DNA of 64,000 bases from Brochothrix thermosphacta DSM 20171 = FSL F6-1036 (GTDB lineage Bacteria; Bacillota; Bacilli; Lactobacillales; Listeriaceae), in NCBI RefSeq assembly GCF_036884295.1, contig NZ_CP145608.1, positions 1,240,001 to 1,304,000 of the forward strand, read 5' to 3'. A program made the translations under genes and the position numbers. Every line of letters starts with the position of its first letter. Positions within the stretch are counted from its first letter, which is position 1. The notes under the pieces were generated by a model. It searched no databases, was not told the DNA's origin, and was given only the letters and a program-made list of their open reading frames with translations. Positions 46,821 to 55,509 of the stretch are shown piece after piece.

Positions 46821-47762
46821 TTGAGTAAACAATTAGTATTACATTCACTGAGTAAAAAATATAATAAATCAGAAAAATTTGCTAATAAAAATATAAACTT
46901 AACTTTTTTCTCAGGTGAGATTTCCACAATCACAGGTCATAATGGTGCAGGAAAAACAACGATGTTGAACCAGGTGATTGGTATTACTAAACCCTCTAAA
47001 GGTTCCATCACTTTCAACGGAAAGTCTTTTGTAACAGAAAGCAAAGTAGCTAGGGAATATGTTTCAATGATGCCACAGCTACATGCACCACTCAATGGTG
47101 TAACAATGTCGCAATCAATTCGTTCAATATTACGTATTAGAGGTCTTTCCGAAAAAGAAGTGAAAAAGGAGACGACTAAAATATTGAAAGAGTTGGCTAT
47201 TAATGATTGGAAAGATACGCCTGGTCAGAAGCTTTCGGGTGGATTAAGGAGGCTTACTTCTTTTGCAATGACTGTAGCATATCCAGCACCAATCCTTCTA
47301 TTGGATGAGCCTACAAATGATGTGGATCCAATCAGACGACAGATAATTTGGAAGCATCTAAGAAAACTTGCTAAAAGCGGACATATTATTATTGTTGTCA
47401 CCCATAATTTGCTTGAAGTTGAAAAGTATGCCGATCGTTATATTTTAATGAATAATGGAAAAGTTTTAGAAGATAAGCGGCTACAAGAGCGTTCACTTGA
47501 AGGCAGTCGGTTAAATAAATTAGTTGTGAACTTCAGTAGCGAAGAAGAGGCATTGTGTGTGAAGTTGCCAAAATCCTTAAAACATACATACAATTCTGAA
47601 GAAGTAGCTCACGAATTCGATATAGAAGCTGAAGAAATGGTAGCTGGAATATTTTGGTTGATGCAAATGATCGAAGAGAAGAAGGTTGTAAATTATTCGT
47701 TCAGTCCAAAATCTTTAAATGAGACCTATGGAGAGATGATAAATGGAGACGATGAAGAATAG
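46821..47762 (+). CDS. ABC transporter ATP-binding protein (system A)
   Basis: A 313-aa ATPase: Walker A GHNGAGKTTM, signature LSGGLRRL (a variant with RRL), Walker B ILLLDEPTNDVDP, and the switch His in VTHNL. The last ~90 residues extend past the normal ATPase, as in drug- or bacteriocin-type ABC-2 ATPases. The start is TTG 46821 (GGGGGCAG upstream). It overlaps its permease by 20 bp. This and the next three genes form one operon, convergent with an AgrC/AgrA-like pair. Confidence 0.85.
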   Translation: MSKQLVLHSLSKKYNKSEKFANKNINLTFFSGEISTITGHNGAGKTTMLNQVIGITKPSKGSITFNGKSFVTESKVAREYVSMMPQLHAPLNGVTMSQSIRSILRIRGLSEKEVKKETTKILKELAINDWKDTPGQKLSGGLRRLTSFAMTVAYPAPILLLDEPTNDVDPIRRQIIWKHLRKLAKSGHIIIVVTHNLLEVEKYADRYILMNNGKVLEDKRLQERSLEGSRLNKLVVNFSSEEEALCVKLPKSLKHTYNSEEVAHEFDIEAEEMVAGIFWLMQMIEEKKVVNYSFSPKSLNETYGEMINGDDEE

Positions 47763-48498
47763 AAACAAATCAACTTTAGTTGGATTATCTGCATTAATAA
47801 AGTGGAGTTTATTACGACATAAATCACTGTTGACAGTTTTTACGGCAACTCAAGCATTTTTATCAGTTGCGATTGTTTACGGATTAGCATTGTTGATACC
47901 AGATGTTGATAATACTACCGCAATTTATCTATCTTCTGGAGCAACAACACTTGGAATAATAGCAGTGGGTTGCGTTTTAGCTGCTCAAATTGTAAGTACT
48001 GCTAAACAAGATGGAATAGTTGACTATCAAAGGACTTTACCGGTATCAAGATTGAGTATTTTAATTGCTGATTTTGTTATTTGGGGGATGGCTTCGTTAC
48101 CTGGCGTGTTGATGTCATTTTTGGCATCATACGTGAAGTTTAAGGTAGAGATTTTTCCCTCGATTAGTGCAATTTTAGCATTAATAGTAATACAAATTTG
48201 TATGATATCTATTGGCTTTTCAATTGCATATTGGTTAGCACCCAACGTAGTAGGCTTAGTAACTCAAATTATAATGATTGGAGGTCTTTTATTTTCTCCA
48301 ATTACATATCCCACAGATAGACTACCTGCAACATTTGTGGCTATCTTCGAATTTCTACCGTTTGTTCCTGCAAGTAATGTCATACGGTCGTTATTTTTTG
48401 GATATGGAAGTTTTGATTTTAAAAATATAATGGTGTTACTTGCTTGGACAATCGTAACTTGTATTTTATCACTGAAAGCTTTATCGAGAAGGGACTAA
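47743..48498 (+). CDS. ABC-2 type permease (system A)
   Basis: A 251-aa membrane protein with about six hydrophobic helices (near 24-45, 58-80, 105-125, 135-155, 165-185, 225-245). Start ATG 47743 with GGAGAG upstream; ATG 47752 is the alternative. It is translationally coupled to its ATPase. Direction and substrate are unknown; export of a peptide or self-protection fits the context. Confidence 0.78.
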   Translation: METMKNRNKSTLVGLSALIKWSLLRHKSLLTVFTATQAFLSVAIVYGLALLIPDVDNTTAIYLSSGATTLGIIAVGCVLAAQIVSTAKQDGIVDYQRTLPVSRLSILIADFVIWGMASLPGVLMSFLASYVKFKVEIFPSISAILALIVIQICMISIGFSIAYWLAPNVVGLVTQIIMIGGLLFSPITYPTDRLPATFVAIFEFLPFVPASNVIRSLFFGYGSFDFKNIMVLLAWTIVTCILSLKALSRRD

Positions 48499-48506
48499 CT
48501 GTAATT

Positions 48507-49223
48507 ATGAAAAATTTTAATATAAAGGAACTCATTAAAAGTACAAATGATTCATTTACACTGAATGTTAAAAACATTGAACTCCAACCTGGGACTATTT
48601 ATGGTTTAGTGGGACCGAATGGAGCTGGAAAAACAACATTCATGAAATGTCTTTGTGGCTTATTTAGACCTGATAGTGTTTTTTTAGAGATAGATAATCG
48701 AAAAGCAGCTACATCTGACATGGATTTGCTAAGTACGGTAGGGACAAATTTTGTAAACTCCGACAGTTTAAGGGGGTTTAGCCTCAATGAGATATACAAT
48801 GATCATATCTTTTACTACAGTGTAAAACTGCCACCTACAATTGAAGAATTAATAAATGATGTTGGATTGAATGTAACGAAGGAACTGCATTTTAATAAAA
48901 TGTCCTTGGGCATGAAACAACGATTTTTGTTAGGAATGGCTACAATTCATAATCCTTCAATCATTTTGTTAGATGAGCCTTTTAATGGTCTAGATCCTGA
49001 TGGTGTGGATTTGTTCATTAGAAATATAAAAGAGTTATCTGAGGATCGAATTCTGATTATTAGTAGTCATGTACTAAGAGATCTCGAACTTTTTTTAGAT
49101 GAAATAATTTTTATTGATCAAGGCATTGTTAAAGAATCAAAATCAATGATTGAGATTGAACAAGAATACGAGAAGGGACTTAAAGAATATTATGATGAAC
49201 AGAAAAATAGATCATTCAACTAA
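48507..49223 (+). CDS. ABC transporter ATP-binding protein (system B)
   Basis: A 238-aa ATPase: Walker A GPNGAGKTT, degenerate signature MSLGMKQRF in place of LSGGQ, Walker B IILLDEPFNGLDPDG, and ISSHVL. This variant is common in ABC-2 ATPases of bacteriocin immunity systems. I start at ATG 48507, 8 bp after the permease gene; its ribosome site (AAGGG, 13 bp) is weak, so it may depend on coupling. It overlaps the next gene by 32 bp. Confidence 0.82.
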   Translation: MKNFNIKELIKSTNDSFTLNVKNIELQPGTIYGLVGPNGAGKTTFMKCLCGLFRPDSVFLEIDNRKAATSDMDLLSTVGTNFVNSDSLRGFSLNEIYNDHIFYYSVKLPPTIEELINDVGLNVTKELHFNKMSLGMKQRFLLGMATIHNPSIILLDEPFNGLDPDGVDLFIRNIKELSEDRILIISSHVLRDLELFLDEIIFIDQGIVKESKSMIEIEQEYEKGLKEYYDEQKNRSFN

Positions 49224-49929
49224 AACATCAACATCAAGTGTATTTGACTATGAGCTGTCCAAGCTAAATAATAAACGTTGCTCCTTATTTATAATGGCGA
49301 TAACTATACAGTTACTTAGCTTTTCATTCTTTGTTTTAGTGGGGAAATTTGATACGGGTGAAGATACGATATCTAGCTTTAAAGGGATTATTGCTTTATC
49401 GAATACAGTAACTATGTGTGTGTACGTTATTATTGGATCGGTAATGTTGAGAAAGGACTTGGTTCGCTTTTATATTGGCGAACAAAGAAATAGATTGTTT
49501 CTTTTTCCAGTGGATAGAAAGAACCTCTTTATTAAAAAAACTTTTTCTGTTCAAGCAATTTTACTCAGCAGTTTTGTAACGGGTATTATAATAGCTCTTT
49601 TTATTGAAATAGCAGCAAATAGACTACTGCATTTTGATAGCCCAGGAATAGTAGCAGATGTAACGATTGGAATAACTTCAGCTGTTGTCAGCTGTTTATT
49701 GGTATTTATGATAGTGATTGGTTCCGAAATAATCGCGATATGGAAACAGTCTGAGATTGCAACAGTCGTTTCAGCTGTTGTTCTAATGCTGTTATTTTCA
49801 AACATTTCGGCAATCGGACTCATCAATTTTTCGTTTTTAACATTAGTTACAGTGATCGTTCTAAGCACACTGACGTTGTTTATTTTCGATAAATTTGCAA
49901 ATAGTATTGAAACGATGGAATCCACTTAA
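49192..49929 (+). CDS. ABC-2 type permease (system B)
   Basis: A 246-aa membrane protein with six hydrophobic segments. Start at ATG 49192 (or ATG 49195), inside the ATPase gene, so translation is coupled; the longer frame from 49150 is less likely. It forms the second transporter pair in this operon. Confidence 0.72.
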   Translation: MMNRKIDHSTKTSTSSVFDYELSKLNNKRCSLFIMAITIQLLSFSFFVLVGKFDTGEDTISSFKGIIALSNTVTMCVYVIIGSVMLRKDLVRFYIGEQRNRLFLFPVDRKNLFIKKTFSVQAILLSSFVTGIIIALFIEIAANRLLHFDSPGIVADVTIGITSAVVSCLLVFMIVIGSEIIAIWKQSEIATVVSAVVLMLLFSNISAIGLINFSFLTLVTVIVLSTLTLFIFDKFANSIETMEST

Positions 49930-49947
49930 CTTCTAATCGCATAATTA

Positions 49948-49990
49948 AAAAAAGAGCTTCGGTATTCTTGGGAATGTCGGAGCTTTATTT
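49948..49990. terminator. Terminator between convergent operons
   Basis: AAAGAGCTTCGGTATTC (49951-49967) pairs with GAATGTCGGAGCTTT (49972-49986) with a bulge, T-rich on both sides. Confidence 0.6.
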
Positions 49991-51304
49991 TTATGTCTTC
50001 TTTTTATGATACACATTGAATAAAACGATGGAAACATAGTAACGATCATTTTCATGCCAATGCCGATATATCCCGCCAACATCTGCAATAAGTCCATCAA
50101 TATTTTTCATGCCTAGAGCAGCTGTTTTTCTGCTTTGCCTTGTTATTAACTCCTCGCTATTGAAATTGTTTGAGACTTCAATGATTAAATCATTTTGAAA
50201 CTGCTTGATTGTTACATTTATTTGTCTGCGTTTTTTTTCTAAGCGGTTAGAAGCTTCAATGGCGTTATCTATTATGTTTCCTAATACAATCGCTAATATA
50301 TCATTGTCTATCTTTAGGTGTTTCGAAATGGATATCTGATGGCAGACTTCAATGTTCTTTTCTTTCGCACAATTAAGTTTATCACTTAATAAATAATTTA
50401 ATACTCCATCAGCAGCATACATTGATAGTGGTGGTTCAAGAATTTGAAGTGAATTTTTAATATAATTCTTAGCTTCATGAGTTTTGTTGTTGTTAATCAG
50501 ACCTAATATGACAAGATATTGATTTTTCAGGTCGTGTTTAAGCTTCAATACATTCGTTCGATTCTTCTTGACTTCGTCTAGTAAACGCCGCTCTGCAATC
50601 AAGGCATTCTTACTCAAGGTTATTTTATATAATTGGTGCTGATGATCGACTGTAATCTTATAAAGAAATATCACGCAGATGTTTAGCAAGATAACGCTAC
50701 TAGTGATAGCTGTTTCAGATATGTTTTGGTTACTAATATTTTCCCCACGTATCAAAACACCAACTAATATAACAATTGATAATATTGGAATAGAGATTAA
50801 TAATAAAGCGGTTGAGATATTAAGGGAGGGTGAAGGTATTCGGCCCTTAAATAGGGATGATTTCAATAGTACAAATACGACAATTCCAAGTAGTGTGGAA
50901 ATGCTTGTCCCTAAAATCGCAAATTTGGGATTAGAATAAGAGGCAATTTCATTGGTGATTATTAGTTTCGTTATGTTCAATGATAACCATTCACATATCA
51001 GGGTAGCGGCTATTAGTAATATTGACCAAATCAATGTATCGAGATAAGCAACATTGTGTATTCTTGCCATTGAAAATATTAAAGTGAAACTTAGGATTAG
51101 ATTGATGAAGGGGATAGTGGCTGTATCAACAAAGGCATCTGTAAACAAGCTTATTATCATTACGCTGAGGATCATTGTCAACCAAATAAGCTTTGAAGTA
51201 CACTTTGTAAGTATTCGTTGGTTTGTCCCATTAGAAAAGAAGTAATAAAGCAATGCAATATAGGCAAGCAAGCTTACATTCCTAAGAATTATATATAACA
51301 TCAT
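49991..51304 (-). CDS. AgrC-like sensor histidine kinase (GHKL, HPK10 type)
   Basis: A 437-aa kinase with about six N-terminal transmembrane helices (1-200), then a cytoplasmic core with the phosphoacceptor His in LKHDLKNQYLVI, the N box NIIDNAIEAS and a C-terminal LGMKNI motif. This is the layout of peptide-pheromone receptors AgrC, BlpH and ComD. It overlaps the response regulator by 4 bp (ATGA). No agrB, agrD or double-glycine peptide is seen nearby. So the ligand could be a foreign peptide or be encoded elsewhere. Confidence 0.87.
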   Translation of the reverse strand: MMLYIILRNVSLLAYIALLYYFFSNGTNQRILTKCTSKLIWLTMILSVMIISLFTDAFVDTATIPFINLILSFTLIFSMARIHNVAYLDTLIWSILLIAATLICEWLSLNITKLIITNEIASYSNPKFAILGTSISTLLGIVVFVLLKSSLFKGRIPSPSLNISTALLLISIPILSIVILVGVLIRGENISNQNISETAITSSVILLNICVIFLYKITVDHQHQLYKITLSKNALIAERRLLDEVKKNRTNVLKLKHDLKNQYLVILGLINNNKTHEAKNYIKNSLQILEPPLSMYAADGVLNYLLSDKLNCAKEKNIEVCHQISISKHLKIDNDILAIVLGNIIDNAIEASNRLEKKRRQINVTIKQFQNDLIIEVSNNFNSEELITRQSRKTAALGMKNIDGLIADVGGIYRHWHENDRYYVSIVLFNVYHKKKT

Positions 51305-52005
51305 AATTTACCTCTCATCGACATAACGATGTTTTCATGAGACTTATTTTTAAAGCGTCTACTTATGGAAAGTTCTATTGACTCTTGAGCATAATGTAAA
51401 AGCAAAAAATTACTACCTAATTCTTTTATATAAGAACAATTAATAATAAAAGAGGCGTGTATCTGTACAAAATCATTATTGAGTTGCCCAAGTAACTGGT
51501 TAGTCGATATATAAACTCTGTATTTTTCATTTAAAGAATGTATAATTACTTGTCTTTTATCTTTCTCAAAATAAACAATATCAGACATTTTCAACTTGAA
51601 TTTATTTTTGTTGATGGAAAAAATAAAGGTATCTTCAACTTTATCAAGGTAAAGTTTTAGTCTATCTAAGACTTGAAAAAAGCGATTTTTATCAAGGGGC
51701 TTTAAAAGATAATCAAAAGTTTGCACTTGAAAAACCGCTTCCATATATTCTTTATAACTCGTTAGAAAGACAATAGGAGCTAAAATTCCTTTTTTTCGAA
51801 TTAACGTGGCTAATTCCACACCATTAATAGTATCCATTTCAATATCTAAAATATAGCAGTCGAATTTTTCAGTGTCGATTTGTTGTATTAATTTTTTTGA
51901 ACCGTAATAGGTAAACGTTTCGAACAATGTTGAGTCATATTGTATTAACAAGTCATTTACATGCTCGGCCAACGCTGGATCATCGTCGCAAATTGCAATT
52001 TTCAA
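51301..52005 (-). CDS. LytTR-family response regulator (AgrA/BlpR-like)
   Basis: A 234-aa regulator: receiver domain with D7/D8/D9 and phosphoacceptor D54 (YILDIEM), then a LytTR DNA-binding domain (about 135-230: VYFEKDKRQVIIHS, then FVQIHASFIINCSYI). I start at TTG 52005 because GGAGGTG lies 6 bp before it; the ATG 15 bases upstream overlaps that ribosome site. It is the first gene of the leftward pair. Its candidate operator is at 46454-46482. Confidence 0.87.
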   Translation of the reverse strand: MKIAICDDDPALAEHVNDLLIQYDSTLFETFTYYGSKKLIQQIDTEKFDCYILDIEMDTINGVELATLIRKKGILAPIVFLTSYKEYMEAVFQVQTFDYLLKPLDKNRFFQVLDRLKLYLDKVEDTFIFSINKNKFKLKMSDIVYFEKDKRQVIIHSLNEKYRVYISTNQLLGQLNNDFVQIHASFIINCSYIKELGSNFLLLHYAQESIELSISRRFKNKSHENIVMSMRGKL

Positions 52006-52048
52006 AAAGAACACCTCCAATGTTTATAACTATTTACGCTATTAAATT

Positions 52049-52077
52049 AGTATGCTCGATTTTGAGATTGTTTTCAA
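52049..52077 (-). promoter_or_regulatory. Promoter of the AgrA/AgrC-like operon
   Basis: On the minus strand TTGAAA (52077-52072), a 17-bp spacer, and CATACT (52054-52049): a good housekeeping promoter about 45 bp before the regulator start. Confidence 0.65.
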
Positions 52078-52579
52078 ATCAAAAAATGTAACTTTTTTAC
52101 AGATATAATGCATAAAAAAGAATAGTAGGTCACTCCATAAGCTCAGTTTGCTTAACTCGTCGTGCTTCTTCCAATAAAATTGAGTTTTTAACCTTGTAAT
52201 TGTAATTTTTGACATAATCTTTTGAGAAATAACCAGCATATAAAACATTCAAAATAAATAAAATAGATTCTTCAGTTGAAAAGTTACTGATTTTTTTATA
52301 AAGCTGTTATTTTGGGGGAATTGTAAAAAGAGGAATATAGCGATTCTGCCTTCGAAACAGGCTTAAGACGAATGCGATGAAGCGGTGTTTGTAACGAGTG
52401 AAAATAAAAAAGCATTTCTTGTTAAATTCGAACTGAATTGAACAGGAGATGCTTTTTTTTGTATGGAAACAAACTTAACTTATCGGAAATTATAAAATTG
52501 CTGGACAGATAGTGCGTGGTGACTTTCTATCTGATAGGTAAAACGTAGTTTGATTTGAGGAGGATTTTTTGCTAACACT
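52078..52579. other. Interval with an isolated terminator
   Basis: About 500 bp with no supported gene. A frame at 52042-52248 on the minus strand has no ribosome site and runs through the promoter. A long hairpin at 52406-52458 is the only strong signal. Confidence 0.4.
52406..52458. terminator. Long hairpin terminator without an obvious gene
   Basis: AAAAAGCATTTCTTGTT pairs with AACAGGAGATGCTTTTT over about 17 bp, with T-runs on both strands. It could end the leftward 52-aa gene or an unseen small RNA. Confidence 0.7.
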
Positions 52580-52738
52580 CTACTGTTTCTTAATGTATAG
52601 TACTCGCAATATATCAAATAAAGCGGCTAGAAAAAATAAACAAAAAACGAATAAATGAATGATGCCATAGCCATATAAAAAACAATAGCTAACAAGTAGT
52701 ATTCCCCAGATAATTAAACGATATTTAATTTTTGACAT
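52580..52738 (-). CDS. Small membrane protein, 52 aa
   Basis: Too short for usual gene callers. Starts at ATG 52738 with a near-perfect AAGGAGG 7 bp upstream. The sequence MSKIKYRLIIWGILL opens two hydrophobic helices (about 8-20 and 25-45) with a basic tail ending IKKQ. Not recognised. The ribosome site and composition make it a convincing gene; the hairpin at 52406 may be its terminator. Confidence 0.65.
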   Translation of the reverse strand: MSKIKYRLIIWGILLVSYCFLYGYGIIHLFVFCLFFLAALFDILRVLYIKKQ

Positions 52739-52950
52739 TAGTTTGCCTCCTTGAATGAGCTAGTGTTATTTATGTTGTCAGTGATGTTACAGCGACTCTA
52801 AGTTTTGCTATTCAAAATATCAATGACAATATTTTATAGCTTCTACACTTAGTATACATTATTTAATTGTTGCCTGATATAAAAAGCCAGATAGCAACAT
52901 TTATTACCTCAAATATTTGTTAAACTATAATAAGAAAGGGGGGATTTGAA

Positions 52951-53859
52951 ATGGTTAATAAGAATGATAGTTTAAAATTAAATACACCCGCGCTCTTTTC
53001 TTGGGGAGCAATATTAAATTATTTGAAGCGTGAACACAATGAAGTGATGTTTGAGGTGATTGATGACAAGGTAAGGCGCGCCTTTAGGGTTGGATCAGAC
53101 ACGTATTTGTGCGAGATTTCTTATAATGAAACAAAGCAGCTGATTGAAATAACCGTATTAAATGAACAAAGCTGGACAGAAAAGAGTATGAGCGAAATTG
53201 TTGCTTTTATAACAGATTGGTTCGATTTAAATACAGACTTAGAACCTTTTTATAGGCTAGCAGAGACAGATACAATCTTAAAGGACTTAACTACTAAATT
53301 TACCGGTCTTAGAATGGTGGGGATGCCGAATTTTTATGAAGCAATAACTTGGGGGATTTTTGGACAACAAATTAACCTTGGGTATACTTACACATTAAAA
53401 CGACGTTTTACTGAAAAATACGGTGAGTGCCTTTCATTTGAGGGGAAAAAATACTGGATTTATCCAACAGCTGAAAAGATAGCGAGCGTATCAATAGCAG
53501 AACTGTTAGAATTGAAATTAACATTACGTAAAGCAGAGTATTTAATTGATATATCTCAGCAAATTGTTGCAGGAAAAATCTCAAAAGCTTACTATTCTAA
53601 CTTTCAAAATAACGATGCGGCTGAAAAAGCGATGACAAAAATACGTGGTATCGGTCCTTGGACTGCTAATTATGTGTTGATGCGGTGCTTAAGGATGGGA
53701 GATGCGTTCCCCATGGCAGATATCGGTTTGTTAAATGGCATAAAAGTAATTGAAAACCTAGAAAGTAAGCCGGATGAGATTCATATGAAAATTTTGAAGG
53801 AACGATGGGGCCCCTGGTGTAGCTATGCGACCTTTTATATTTGGCGTTTGCTTTATTAA
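52951..53859 (+). CDS. DNA-3-methyladenine glycosylase II (AlkA-like)
   Basis: A 302-aa base-excision repair enzyme for alkylated purines. The N-terminal AlkA-type domain (about 10-110) is followed by the HhH-GPD domain: FGQQINLGYTYTLKRRF, hairpin IRGIGPWTANYVLMR, and the catalytic aspartate in FPMADIGL. It starts at ATG 52951 (AAGGGGGGA upstream). It is followed after 59 bp by a second HhH-GPD gene, so the two may work together. Confidence 0.88.
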   Translation: MVNKNDSLKLNTPALFSWGAILNYLKREHNEVMFEVIDDKVRRAFRVGSDTYLCEISYNETKQLIEITVLNEQSWTEKSMSEIVAFITDWFDLNTDLEPFYRLAETDTILKDLTTKFTGLRMVGMPNFYEAITWGIFGQQINLGYTYTLKRRFTEKYGECLSFEGKKYWIYPTAEKIASVSIAELLELKLTLRKAEYLIDISQQIVAGKISKAYYSNFQNNDAAEKAMTKIRGIGPWTANYVLMRCLRMGDAFPMADIGLLNGIKVIENLESKPDEIHMKILKERWGPWCSYATFYIWRLLY

Positions 53860-53918
53860 AAAGGTGATCAAAATAAGTGATATAATCACTTGATATAAGC
53901 GGCGGTAAGGAGTGAGTT

Positions 53919-54569
53919 ATGGACAAACCAAAAATTGATATTCGTTTATTATTCGAAACACTTCTCAAAGAAATGGGCCCACAAGGGTGGTGGCCAGCAG
54001 AGAGTAAACCAGAAATTATCTTGGGTGCCATTCTGGTGCAAAATACCAATTGGTCCAATGTGGAAAAATCCTTGGAAAATTTGAAAGTAATCACCCAGTT
54101 TTCTTCGCATAAAATTAAAAGGTTATCTTTGGAAGAGTTGGAATTATTGATTCGTCCGAGTGGTTTCTATAAAAATAAGGCACAAACAATTAAAGCAGTC
54201 TTTGCTTGGTTCGAGCAATACAATTGGGATTATCAATTCATCAATCAGCAATATGGTGAAAAACTGAGGGAAGAGTTATTAACTATTAAGGGAATCGGGT
54301 TTGAAACGGCAGATGTGTTGTTGGTATATATCTTTGATCGACCTGTATTCATTGCTGATGCTTATGCAAGGCGTTTATTTGGTTGGTTACAGGATGACAC
54401 CTTTGATACTTACGATAAGTTATATAAGGTTATCAAGTTACCAGAAGATTTCACCGATACTGAGGCACAAGAATTTCACGGCTTAATTGATGAGTTTGGA
54501 AAAAGATACCTCACTAATAAAACGAAAAAGGAGAATCCTTTTCTAAATAAAGTAGACTTCCTCTTTTAA
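53919..54569 (+). CDS. Endonuclease III-like HhH-GPD protein without iron-sulfur cluster
   Basis: A 216-aa protein of the endonuclease III-related family (COG2231 type). It has VQNTNWSNVEKSLENLK, the hairpin IKGIGFETADVLLVY and the catalytic aspartate in FIADAYARRLFG. The lysine that makes the Schiff base in true endonuclease III is replaced (GFETA for GRKTA), and the four C-terminal cysteines of the Fe-S cluster are absent. So it is predicted to be a monofunctional glycosylase of unknown lesion. Start ATG 53919 behind TAAGGAGTGAG. Confidence 0.82.
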   Translation: MDKPKIDIRLLFETLLKEMGPQGWWPAESKPEIILGAILVQNTNWSNVEKSLENLKVITQFSSHKIKRLSLEELELLIRPSGFYKNKAQTIKAVFAWFEQYNWDYQFINQQYGEKLREELLTIKGIGFETADVLLVYIFDRPVFIADAYARRLFGWLQDDTFDTYDKLYKVIKLPEDFTDTEAQEFHGLIDEFGKRYLTNKTKKENPFLNKVDFLF

Positions 54570-54887
54570 TACTAACCTTTAAAAGCTATTTGTAATTGGG
54601 CAATTAGCAATAGAGAGAATGTTGCGGGAGTATGAGCTACGTTGAATAATGATGACAAAATCCTTAAGCATGAGCTAATAGAGATAATGATAGTTAAAAA
54701 TAATCTTTAGATGCACGAGGCTGAACAAATTGCCTCAAGGTTTTTAACGCATGATGATAAATAGAGCGGTTATTGCGTGGTAGTTAAGCGTGTTAATTTA
54801 AAAGCATTAACGTTTTATGTGGATTGTTATAGGTGGGTAATAACGTGAGGATGTTTATCTCTGTATAGGGTAAGCATAGTAGCAAAT
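54570..54887. other. Intergenic stretch
   Basis: About 320 bp. A weak hairpin GAGGC...GCCTC (54717-54736) with T-run may end the glycosylase transcript. Nothing else is supported. Confidence 0.35.
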
Positions 54888-54935
54888 AAAAACAGCAACG
54901 TTCAAGACAAATGATGTCCTGGCGTTGCTGTTTCT
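54888..54935. terminator. Terminator of pdxST
   Basis: AAACAGCAACG (54890-54900) pairs with CGTTGCTGTTT (54923-54933); an inner AGACA/TGTCC part extends it. Confidence 0.78.
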
Positions 54936-54938
54936 TTC

Positions 54939-55508
54939 TTATGACTGAGAAGCGGTTACTTTCTTATCAATAAAATAAGCGAGGAGGCGTGTATCCTCTG
55001 TTAATTCAGGATGAAACGCTGTTGCTAATAAGGTGGGTGTTTCAACCGCGACAATTTTTGTATCGATACGTGCGAGTACTTTAACAGCGTTACCTACTGA
55101 GGCATAGAAAGGTGCACGAATAAACACAGTTGGGAAACTAATCGTGCCTGTCTCTAATTCAACGGGCAAGTGGTATTCGAAACTATCGATTTGACGACCA
55201 AAACCGTTACGTACAACCTCTGCTTCAAGGAAGGCACCCTCATTCAGCTGGCTTAATAAAACCATACCGGCACAGGTACCGAAGACGCCATGTCCTTCTT
55301 CGATAAAAGTAATCAGCGCTGGGATAAAATCAAAGGTTCCTAAGAGGATATGCATCGCTGTGCTTTCGCCTCCGGGTAGAATGAGACCGTCAATCGTTGC
55401 CAGTTGCGCGGGTAGGGTAATTGGCACTGCTTTATGACCCAAACCTTCTATTTGGGAAAGGTGCTCACTGACGGCACCTTGCAAGGCTAAAACACCAATT
55501 GTTTTCAT
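54939..55508 (-). CDS. pdxT: Pyridoxal 5'-phosphate synthase glutaminase subunit
   Basis: A 189-aa class I glutaminase that releases ammonia for PdxS. Catalytic C79 lies in GTCAGM and the His-Glu pair is H166/E168 in HPELTE; LPGGESTA is the oxyanion region. It follows pdxS with one base between them, so the operon is pdxS-pdxT. Confidence 0.96.
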   Translation of the reverse strand: MKTIGVLALQGAVSEHLSQIEGLGHKAVPITLPAQLATIDGLILPGGESTAMHILLGTFDFIPALITFIEEGHGVFGTCAGMVLLSQLNEGAFLEAEVVRNGFGRQIDSFEYHLPVELETGTISFPTVFIRAPFYASVGNAVKVLARIDTKIVAVETPTLLATAFHPELTEDTRLLAYFIDKKVTASQS

Positions 55509-55509
55509 A

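Noticed and set aside
52042-52248. 68-codon minus-strand frame, possible pheromone precursor
   Set aside because: It runs through the promoter of the LytTR regulator, has no ribosome site and no double-glycine or AgrD-like motif.
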